The position numbers and the translations under genes were made by a program. The notes below the pieces were generated by a model. It worked only from the letters and a program-made list of their open reading frames with translations. It did not search any database and was not told the DNA's origin. From NCBI RefSeq assembly GCF_014356525.2, contig NC_052504.1:58469137-58533136 (forward strand): 64,000 nucleotides of DNA, written 5' to 3'. Shown in pieces: positions 1 through 11,300 of this stretch. How positions within the stretch are numbered: the stretch's first letter is position 1; every line of letters starts with the position of its first letter. The DNA is from Nilaparvata lugens (lineage: Eukaryota; Arthropoda; Insecta; Hemiptera; Delphacidae).

Positions 1-3000
1 TTGTAGTGTATGTGTATCGAGTCGTGAAAGTTTAGAATATTATCTGCACTTTTACACGAAACCTATAATATGCCACTGGCGGCTACTATTCCTATTTTGT
101 ATTTCATAGTTCAATGTCAAGGTCCAATGTGAACAGGTGCCAATAGTCGAATATTCAATTTGTGTTTGTTATCAATTCATAATCTGAAATCTACATCCTG
201 TTGATTCAGATTGAAAGATAAAAATATTGGCAGGTGGAATTGGATTGGAATGAGGAGGGGTGAATCTGTAATCACATAAATGCCATAATTCAGCATGTAG
301 TGAGTAAAGCTATCTGCTAAGGGCTAAGGGTACATTTTTATAGCACCTCATAATATTTACTAACGCTTTTTTAAATTAAAAAACATTTATTTCGGAAAAG
401 TCAAGTAATCTTCAACAGAGATTATAAAAGAGTTTCCTAATCAGGGTTCAGATTTGTGGAGTATGAAAGCTGCTTTAAAATTGAAATAAAATGCTGTATT
501 CAAAATAAAATATCCATTTCTCAAATCATGCAATTTTTAAGATAACTGAAATAAATTTTCATAAGCCGATCTGAATTATTTCACTCCTTTAGAAGCCTAT
601 CGGAATTTTATTGAGTGTTTAGAGTGCAAGGACAAGGAAAAACAGAAATCGTCTAAATTTGGACGGAAGGTCGATGCTCGAGTCAGTCCAGGCTAATTTT
701 AGAGCTCTAGCCTCAACTGAGCTCTCTCATTGGTCAGCTGTCCTCTCGGTCTCTATTTCACTCATGAACGACGAAGAGGATAGATAGTGTTTCATCCGTT
801 CTTGGTAGGACTTGCTCGCTTCATTCATTTTGAACAATTTGTGGGAATTCGCCACACTCTTTTATCAGTCTAATGAGCTATGTGATCGTGTGGAATTGAA
901 ATGTCTCATGATTGGGATATTGTTCAACCACCAGTCTACCTCATTGAAATATAGAGATTACCGATGCTTTATTATTCATTCATTCATTTATTTGTTTCAA
1001 ACGTATCATAAAACATTATTGGGAGAGAAGAAACAGAAGAACCCTAGACTATCTTCCTCTCGAATTGAGATGTACCTAATCAAATTGTCTGAAATAAGAT
1101 TGAATCTTCAATTCCACACAGATTAACAAAATTTCCTGTCCGAAAATATCTTAGTGATGTGACAATAATAATGAGATATGTGTTTGGTGAAACTTATTGT
1201 AATCTAACACATAATAACTGTAATAGAATTTTTTGCTATAATTTATAATCATTCGATTGCAATCTTGCATGATCACTTACTGTGTATCATAGTTCATGTT
1301 GTATCTTTGAAGGTTGAACATATTTTGAATGAATCAGACGTACTATTTATCTGTGACTCTTCCCTCAAAATTATGGCAAGTGTTTTTTGTTTCATCTAGA
1401 GGAAAAATACCTTACAAGAACCAGCAAAGTAGTTGTGGCTCCTATTACACCATCACTAGCGATACTATGTGCTGTAGCTGCAAATTGTCTTCAATAGGGT
1501 TGTGGTATTGCACTATTGGTGCAATAGACTCACTCCTGTATCAAGTATTAGCAGTTGAAAACACATTTCAATCATCTTTCGCTGCACTGGTCTTGGGTTT
1601 AATTAATGTTTTATCATCCCTCATTTTACTACCCATGCACAAGTTTTGCACTTGAATTGGAAGCATAAACATTTTGTTCGTCCCCCTCCATCTTCTCACC
1701 CACGCAAAAGTCATGCTCTTACGTGGCAATCATCTTCAATCTAAATACGGCAGTGCCCATAAAACAAGCAACATTCAGTCATCCATACAGAGAGGGATCA
1801 AGGATACGAAACCTTTCAGCTCAGAGTTTGTGCGTGAGGGTGGTGCGTGCGTAGGTGTTCAGAAAGAGAGAGATTGAGTGAGTGTGGGTGAGATGAGTTT
1901 GTGTGGGCGTTGGTTGTGACGAATGTGGTCTTCATGGTTTCTGATGGTGGGCTGAGGGGTAAGGGGAATTTTCCCCTCACCCGTCCAGAGCCAAAAGTAC
2001 ACGTGCACAGTCGGTCTCGCTGTTATACAGGGCTGAACACGAAGGGCTGGACCTTTCCTCTTTCCTCTACCACCACCCTATTCTATCCTTGTGGGGTAGT
2101 GTGAGTGAGGAGTTGTATTAGACCAGTGTATTGATCCACATCTCCCATCAACTGAACTACAGTGATGCACCACCCTTCTCCAACATGGAATTTCCCTCGG
2201 TGAGCACACATAATCCCCCTCGGTCCACCCCTCGCGATAAACTGTCTCCGTTCATAACTACTGCACTCTGCTTTCGTATCTTCTTCAACGGGATTATCAC
2301 CCACACATCTCTCCTCATCCTCACCATTGCTCACCCACCCACCTCTTCAATCCAGCAACCCCTCCACCTCCCCCTTGTATTCTTCGACATAATCCAGCTG
2401 GTCGGTCGTCGCTTCTAGTCCGTCCTTTCGTCATCTGATGGGATCTTTGCTAGTTGGAAGTTTTGTGGCTGCAGTGATGATTAGTGAATACGGTTGGGGA
2501 CTGGTAAAGTTCTAGCCATATTTTTCCTGATTATGGTAGGATATTTTTTGATATTTGCTTGACTTTAGGTTGTTGATCTGTTGAGTTGTAAAGGTTTAGA
2601 AAGTTTTGAATATAGTAATTGTGGAAAGTTTTAGTTACCTATATAGTAATTGAGGGTATTGATGTTGATTAGGAAAAATAGCATAGTTCTCTGTTGGAAG
2701 CTTTTCCTTTAATACTTTCTCGCGTGAATAAATTCTAAAAAGTCAACCGAAACGTGTATCTCGGAAAAATATTATTATATAAGTATCAAAGATTTAAGTA
2801 GATGAATAATACCAACCTTTCGAACAATAACCTAGTCAGTTTTGTGACAAAATTTGGTATACTACATCTTGTTGGTATTTTCTTGGTGAGAAAAAGTTTC
2901 TCTACAGATTACATGACGTGGTGATATGTTATTTTAGACCATTCTCATTATCTCAAAAGTGCTTGCAATGATGTGTGAAGGTTTGTTGTCCCTATTGTAG

Positions 3001-4053
3001 AGGTTGTTTGTAATATGCTGAATATCCTAAGATTCAGTTTGAGGAATTTCAAGGCTGATTCAGTACATGTTTTGATACATACAAAACGCAGTAGTTTTAT
3101 GGAAATATTACATAACACAGATGCTCCTATTTAAATATATCCATTGTCTAATATTTATACTAATTTTGATAAAGGTTTTCTGGACTAGAAAACATCAAAT
3201 CTATCATAAGTTGCTACATTAAGTGTTCTTTTCCCATGCACAGATCATGTGGGGAAAAATTTCCATTAATTTTTGTGAAGTGTGTTTTTTGTTGAAAAAT
3301 AAAGAATTGAATAAAATTATAAATAAAACCGAATTCAGTTATTATTAAAATTATGTTCGCATAAAACCCTCAAACTTGCCCATTGCTCAAATATTGTGAT
3401 TCTGAATGAAAAGCTCGGCTGATTGATATCAAGTCTATGTTCATGTGCATTGCTGTACATGTGCATTGCTGTACATGTGCCTCATGTAACAATTAGTTAA
3501 TTCGTTCAAATCAATCCAATTCTATTGCACAAAAAACATAATACAATAATCACTGATTACAAAGTTTAAAAATGTAAAGTAACTTGATAACAAGTGATTT
3601 ACATATTGTGCAACTCTAGCATCTGTATTATAAATATAAAACCTTTACTTTAAAGAAATTTAAACTGGCAGTGTCTATATAAAATTGCTGCTTGTTTAAT
3701 TCTGAAGCCATGGTTATATTAAATTGGTTCATCTCTCAAAGGCAGTATAAATATAATTTTCAAGTAACAAAAACGTTGCTTGTTATGGATTGATCTCAGT
3801 TTAATCTTAGAATTTCGTAAATCGTAAATGTAATTTTATTTTTCTTCGCTCAATAAATAACATATTTATTCTTATAAATTGATTTTTTCACTGATCATTA
3901 TTTGTTTTATTTCAATTGCCTCTTAATTCTAAAAATATTTCAATTCAGTTGCTTGTTGTGTAAATCAATTTAGATTTAATGAATTTGCTTTTCATTTACC
4001 CCTATCTGATATATTTGTTGTAATAAATGAATGTGCATGTGTTTGTGTTGCAG
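1..4053. other. Region without a recognisable gene upstream of PRL-1
   Basis: No open frame here has domain character or splice-consistent neighbours. The longest frames, about 100 codons, look like chance in AT-rich DNA. A 16-bp unit is repeated twice with a partial third copy at 3442-3480 (core CATGTGCATTGCTGTA). A C-rich stretch near 1680-1740 shares a short motif (CCCACGCA followed by a CTTA-TGG type sequence) with the LINE/SINE-like tail near 8690, so it may be a decayed repeat. Distal promoter elements or noncoding 5' exons of PRL-1 could lie here but cannot be seen. Confidence 0.5.
3442..3480. repeat. 16-bp tandem repeat, about 2.4 copies
   Basis: The unit CATGTGCATTGCTGTA occurs at 3442 and 3458, followed by a 7-base partial copy. 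It is a simple local duplication with no evident function. Confidence 0.8.
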
Positions 4054-5258
4054 TTGTTCGGAGCGACGTGTAGGACATTGATGGAGTTCCATTTGGATAG
4101 CGCCGAATACTGCCAGGCCCAGCACAAATAGAGAGAGAGCGAGGGAGCAGCGCCGCTTGTCTTGTGTTCTCTTCGTCGCACAACAGCAGTTTGCAATCAA
4201 TCGCGCCGATCGCGGAGTCACGTCTGGCGAGTGCACGGGAAGAAAACTCTGCCCCGTGTCTTTAATGGGCTGAAAAGAGAGAGTCGAGGGAGGATTCGCT
4301 ATCAGTTGTGTGAGGGACAAGGAGCGAGAGTGCGGAAGGACCTAGTGCGCGGGAGGAGTCATTTAGGGAGTGTTTTGTTTCCGGGTCTCTCAGAGTGGCC
4401 ACTCTATCGGTGCGAGCTGTCAACCAACAAGATTAGGCGCCAATTTCAAATTTTAGATTTTTAGTCATTACGACTATACAAACTACCACCACCACCACCA
4501 CCACATCATACAACCCAAATAGACTGACTGTACATTTAGTGTCTGTGTTCATCTAGGTTGCCGGTAACCTCAATTATTATATATACCTAGATATATAATA
4601 ATATAAATATAAATCCATCACAAATCGACTGCTACTATCTTCACGTCTTCGTCGTCGTTTATATACAAATTTACAAATCCGACAACAACTTACTGTATAT
4701 ACATACATATTGTAAGACGAACTGACTTCTAAATTTATACTACTGCAAACAAAAGTGAGTGAGTAAGCTGGCTCCATCTGTTGTCTTCGTATAGTCATCC
4801 TCATCATCGTTTTTATACCGTTCTTATTTTTATTTTTTTACAAAACCTTTACCACGTGTATTTTCTACATACTATTCTAAATACAAGCAACAACAACTCT
4901 GAATCAACTACAACTAGTTTTTATACATAAATCCAACAACGTTCTGAGCAGAACAACATAGATCTGAGTTTGGTGGTGTGAGACGCGGAAGATTTACGAA
5001 AAAAATAACTAAACTATATATTTTTTTACAAAAAAGTATTTTATTTATACGTTTATGTAAAATATATTAATTGAATACAAATATATATATATATCGTGAG
5101 AGTAGATAAAACGTTCAAAGCAGTGAGAAACGAAGGCATTTTGATTTTAAGAAGGTAGACAAAAACACAGCTGATTGACCGCCGTGTTAATTGTTGTAGT
5201 TGAGTGAGAGAGAGAGAGTGAGCGAGGAGGATATTTGCTAAAGTAGTTGGTACAGTGT
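4054..5258 (+). promoter_or_regulatory. PRL-1: Probable PRL-1 5' untranslated leader / promoter-proximal region
   Basis: Base composition changes abruptly at about 4050 from AT-rich to a GC- and CpG-richer stretch (4054-4450), just after a splice-acceptor-like run ending in TTGCAG. GA-rich tracts (GAGAGAGAGCGAG at 4131, GAGAGAGAGAG near 5205) and a short (ACC)n run at about 4482-4502 are typical of insect 5' leaders. The PRL-1 start codon lies at the far end. Whether transcription starts here or an upstream noncoding exon is spliced in at 4054 cannot be decided from sequence alone. Confidence 0.35.
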
Positions 5259-5378
5259 ATGGCAGACACGATGAGGCAGAAGGACATTCGCCCCCCTCCC
5301 TGCGAGATCGAGTACAAAAACATGAAGTTCCTCATCACTGACAGGCCGACCGACCAAAATATTCAGAGCTATATTCTG
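5259..5378 (+). CDS. PRL-1: PRL-1 coding exon 1
   Basis: Encodes residues 1-40 (start MADTMRQKD, end QSYIL). It is followed by the donor GTGAGT at 5379. The exon ends at a codon boundary (phase 0). Confidence 0.93.
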
Positions 5379-8300
5379 GTGAGTACTACTTATTAAGCAT
5401 ATAATCTGAATGAATTATCTGGTTTTGAAAGATTTGTTTATGATGGAGAAGTTCACATCGCTCACTAAACTACTCACAGAAAACTCTTGTTGACAGAAAA
5501 TTCAAAAATGCTTCATTGTATGATTAGTCGAGGCAATGAATGCTCATAAAAGGGTAACTATAGAGGGGAAAGTTTGGAAGACACTTTTTGGAGGTAAACA
5601 AATCAAAAGTCCCCACCCCTACCCCCTGTGCTTAAGGAGTGGAAGTGGTTCAAATATATCTTTTTTTTAGCATGTATCACAAAAACTATGCGTCTTACGG
5701 ACATTTCGTATACAAAGTTAAAGCTTACATTATTTCCCACAATATTAATCTCACATCTTTTCTATCTTCTATATTTTACAAGATATCCGGTCTTGAAGAT
5801 GTGATGTGGAAAAAAACGTGTTTGCCTTTAATTTTTTGCTCTTATAACTTTTTAGAAATTGATGGAAAAAACGATGCTGATTTTGAGCACATTTAGCATC
5901 AAATTCTCTTCAATGTATAATTCCACAATTTCACGTACCGTATTTTCCAAACACGGTAGCATACTCAAGTGATGTAATCCTAACAATTCAAATTATAAAC
6001 TGTTCAGTTACTTTTCGACTACTCCATTTAATGTGCACAGGAATATCTGTAAATAATTTTCAATGTACACAGATTTAGCCCAAGTGTATTGGAGATTCTA
6101 CATCAAATGATGTAAGTCACAGATACAATGCAGCATTTTCCTGCAGTTAATCTTAGTTTAAGCTATTCATCAACTTTTAGTGACATCAATGATCAAATAA
6201 TTTTGTTTCACGGTAGATGACATCACAATTATTTTGATTGTTTTGATTGCTTTTATTGTATTTTTATCTGACCATCTCTCACATTAGGCTGTACAAAAAT
6301 AAATGCTGTAGTTGTAACTTGTGAAATATTTACAAGGATATAAAATATCCCACCCTTTTTACTCTCTGCTTTCTGTAGAAATATACATCGATTTAATGTG
6401 TGTTGTTGTTTTATTTGGCAGGAGTTGAAGAAGCATAACGTGAAGGATGTGGTGAGAGTGTGTGAGCCCACCTACAAGATTGAGGAGCTGAGAACGGAAG
6501 GCATTTCAGTCAAGGATCTCGCCTATGACGACGGTACTTCTCCACCAAGCGATGTGAGTTCTTTCCACATTTTGTTCTCTGACTATTCAATTCAACTGTC
6601 TTAACCACAGCTGATGATGTGCAGGCAGCCTATGCCATGAAACCTGGCTCCAGTATTTATAAAAAAATACCTTGTACTTGAATAATTTTTAATAAACAAT
6701 GGCTTGACATTTTCTTGGTTTATCGCTACAGTTCGCTGAAGATAACAGATAATATAGTACTATGGGTTAAATAACTCTAGATAGTACTTTAGATATTCTG
6801 CCACTAGTATATTGGTTGGTACTCTATTGGGAGGACACTATGTTGGAGGTAATTTGACTTAATCATAGTTTTCGTCCATTTCTATTTATTCGATTGGTTC
6901 GAGTAATGAAAACATAATGAAATCAACAAAGCTGAAGTGAATATTTACTTGAGAATCTTCCACAGTATTTGAAGTTTTAATATTGAGTAGTTTTACTTCC
7001 TACTCTAGTATTTATAAAGTCAATATTCACATTGCATCATTTATTATGAACCAATTGTTCTCAATCTAGAATAGGAAAGTTTTAGGCTCAACTCACATTC
7101 ACGCGACTCAGGTCGAGAAGAGACTCGACTCTAGTCGAGAGCATGTGTTTCCAAATGATGACACTCAGACCAGCCGATTCTAGTCTCCGCGACTGTCACC
7201 ATTTGAAAACACATGCTCTCGATTAGAGTCGAGTCTCTTCTCGACTTGAGTCGCGTAAGTGTGAGATGAGCCTTAGTATAACTGTTTGTGTACTCAGTAA
7301 CAATATTTGTAACTGCCTTTTATGTTTTGAACTTTTGATAGCATCTTTTGACATTCAAGATTGATCATTAAATCTTGAAGATATTACAATAAATATTATT
7401 ACATAAATCCCATTTTGATTATTGATTATACAGTTTCCTCAACCCAGAATACCATGGATGTGGAGAGGAATTCTTTTCATGGAGGTAAAAACCCTGTAAA
7501 AATCTTTAAATGAGACAAAATTCGTTATGTAAAGGACATAGTTATTTACAGATTCGTTATAAAGAGGTTTGACTATCAGAAGTGAATTTGTTGAGTTGGT
7601 TAGTTTCTTGTTTCAATTTATCATTAAATAACCTATATTTGGACATCTATTACTACAATTTAAGAAATATATAACGTTAATTGATAATCATGGGAAATTC
7701 TGTAGAGGGTAATGTGTTACATGGAGATGAAAATTCGTAAATGTAATTGACAAAATTAGTTTCCTAGAGAACTTGGTTTTTCAGAGGTATAATGAATAGA
7801 GAGTCGACTGTTGACTATATCAGATAAGCAAAGTTGTAAACAAGATTATATATACTGTAGTTCTATCTCGAGAAAAAGCTTGAAATTGCAGCTGCCTTAT
7901 GGGGACCGAGCTTTATCTCGTGACTATATATATTTTTTGTATAATATATAGGCCTATATATTTTATACATCTATATTTTGTTGTTTCCTATTGTGCTGCT
8001 TGGATAAATAAATTGAATTTATTCTCTTTTGAATTGCAATTATTGATGATTGCGGACTTGAGTGGACCGACTTTGTGACTCGTGACTTTTCCATCATTTG
8101 CTGTATTTTGTGTTCTATTTTGCGTGTCGATGATTGCAGGTGATTGAAGAGTGGTTCGAGCTGCTGAAGATCCGCTTCAAGGAAAGTCCAGACGCATGCG
8201 TGGCAGTGCACTGCGTGGCGGGGCTGGGGAGGGCGCCGGTCTTGGTTGCACTCGCTCTCATCGAGCTCGGCATGAAGTACGAGGACGCTGTCGAGATGAT

Positions 8301-11300
8301 CAGGAAGTGAGTGCTATTATAATGGCTTCACACTAGTTAAACATTGCAATCTAAAATACAGAAGGATAACAAATAAGAAGTCTGTGAGTAGAATAATACC
8401 ATTGGTTCTTGAAGAAAGTGTTCACAATCGACCTGACAGAAATATTTGAATTTTAAAAACATTCAGCCAAAAATCAAACACCTTCGAAAAGATACAAACT
8501 TATGGCTGAAATTCGACTATGTCTATTAAAATCTTAATATTTCTATTCTAAATTAGAAAACTAATAGTTTTGTGTTAAAGCCTGTTGTGCTTTTTATGAG
8601 ATATTGTTTAAATCAAGTAGTTTAAAACCAGTCTTTCGGAGGAAACGATAAATCGTCGGTCCCGACTACCTAAAAATTAGTTATCTCTCATCATCATCCC
8701 TCTCACCCATTACCCACGCACAAGCCTAAGAGCTTATGTGGGTATCATCCTCAGTATTATTATTATTATATCTATTACTGTATAACACTAATTAATGTTA
8801 GAATAACCTGAACAGAACCAAATTACATCTAAATTCTGAGGTTATGCGAAAATGGCTTCCTAAATTTGAATATAGAGAGATTTATTCTTTAATAGAGATT
8901 TGTTTATGGAATCTTTGATAGATAAGAAACTCGTCTGTCTGTTCTTTTAGAGTAGTTTCACCATGAGAAGAGCCCTGGTTTTAATTGTTGACTATCATTT
9001 TCAAATGTCAGCCGGAGCTCTTTTGTTGGTGAACTAACTATAGTCCACACTTCTTCACGTTGAAACGATTCACAAAAGTGATGGTTTACGAAATAGCACT
9101 GGTTTGATAGACCTTGAATGAACAGTCAGCAAAAGGTAGAAACAATTAGTTCGTCTGTGTTTCAAGTGGATCGTTTTTGTTCGCGAACTTCCTGTTGATA
9201 TGTGAACACTCATAACAACCAATGATATTCCTTCTTTCTCCGACTGTCATGGTAAAGCACTCCTTAACATGGAAATGCAGACTATGCACAAGTGGCTAGC
9301 AATATTGAAACATACGACATGACGGTTCCACGCTGACAAATTATTAGAATGTGTTGCATCGAGCGGGATCAGTTTCAACCCGTATCAACGCAATGCTAAG
9401 TAGGTAGGATCGGTTGAATCAAATTCTTGTTTGGTCTCACAAAATATTACATCAAGTCACGTCCATTGAAATGTTTGATACACATCAAATCATATACTTC
9501 TGTTAAGCTAGGAGCAAATTGAGAATGAGACACTTGAGATTTGAAATGTGAGGTGAGGTGACGTAGCAGGAAAACACTTTACAGGTTGTTTCTGAAATAG
9601 GCCGACCAACTTTGTGAGTGGTTCTCTTGCATCAAAATTGAGAAAACGTACCAGTAAACATGGATTCTAAAATGCTTTGACGAAAGATTGTACATTTTCC
9701 TTTATTTTATAAATTTGTATCTGCCTCATGAATCGTGAGAGTACTAAAATGATAAAATCATCTGAGGAGTCTAATAAACTAATTAGAGGTATGTAAATTC
9801 AATTATTGTTGTGATAATAGGGGAAAAATATACCAAAACCCGTAATTTTAAAATTAAAAAGGGATGTAGCTGACATACTTATCGCCAAGCCACATGAGGC
9901 GTTTTCCATACGAGTTGGCAGGGCAGGACATTGGCTGATTATCAGCTGATTCCCAAACGCCATCTCAATCAGTCAAACGGAGAGCTTCCTGCCCTGCTAA
10001 CACGTCTGAAGAACGCCTAAATTACGTGTTTTGGTATATTTTTCCCCTATTATCACAACAATAATTGAATTTACATACTTCTAATTAGTTTATTAGACTC
10101 CTCAGATGATTATATCATTTTAGTACTCTCACGATTCATGAGGCAGATACAAATTTATAAAATAAAGGAAAATGTACAATCTTTCGTCAAAGCATTTTAG
10201 AATCAATGTTTACTGGTACGTTTTCTCAATTTTGATGCAAGAGAACCACTCACAAAGTTGGTCGGCCTATTTCAGAAACAACCTGTAAAGTGTTTTCCTG
10301 CTACGTCACCTCACCTCACATTTCAAATCTCAAGTGTCTCATTCTCAATTTGCTCCTAGCTTAACAGAAGTATATGATTTGATGTGTATCAAACATTTCA
10401 AAAAGGTGCATACTTTTCGTAATATCTTCAAATGAAAAATGAGTTTTGTGGGTTGTCAAAACTCCCTCTGAAAAGGAAACTATTCAACTTATTCCATCTT
10501 TTAGTAAATAAATAAATATCCCTTTTATTGCTTTGTTCAGGTTCATTACAAAATTTCAAATACAATTATATAACATTATAAAATTAATTACAGTATTAAG
10601 CAATAATCAGCAGCTGCTGGGGAATATCCTTTTGTGATAGGATATTGTTGAGTACATCAATTTTAAGTCCATATAAAAATAAATTTTCAACCAAAGCGAG
10701 TGTGTCAATCCTTGTACAGCCATACTTCCTTGTATACATTCTTCATTCTCTCCCACTCCTTTCTCTCTCTTGCAACTCTCTGCCACTTCGCTCCGCCGCA
10801 TACTTTTCTGAACTCTTCATCCCATCCATACGAAGGCCTTCCTCTACTTCTTCTCAAATTACGTGGGTACCATTCCAGTATTCTTTTCGTCCATCTTTCG
10901 TCCGTTGTCCGTGCGATATGTCCAGCCCAATTCCATTTTCTCTCTATTATCATCTTGCCTACATCTTCAATTTTTGTTTCATTTCTAATCCATAATTTTG
11001 TTTTCCTGTCTTTTCTTGTCACTCCTATCATTACTCTTTCCATCGACCTCACGGTAATTCTAAGTTTCTTAATTATTTTTTCAGTTATAGTCCAGGTTTC
11101 GCAGCCGTACAAAATTGCTGGTAGGATACACGTTTGTAGCAGCTTTTTCTTATTTTCCATTGATATCTTGGATCTGAATAACAGCTGTACTTTTTGAACA
11201 TTGCCCATCCTATTGCTACTCTTCTGGTAACTTCTCCCCATTGACCTTCTCTCCCTATTTTCTGACCGAGGTGAATGAAATGATCTACTTTCTCTATCCT

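Noticed and set aside
2083..2418. Overlapping + and - frames near 2.1-2.4 kb
   Set aside because: Both strands are open over the same bases, with no domain or splice context.
4162..4464. 100-codon + frame in the GC-richer leader of PRL-1
   Set aside because: Composition explains the openness. There is no domain, and the segment lies upstream of the PRL-1 start as an untranslated leader would.
10645..11197. + strand frames of 116 and 165 codons
   Set aside because: They are antisense readings of the truncated LINE pol on the minus strand, which has clear RT motifs.
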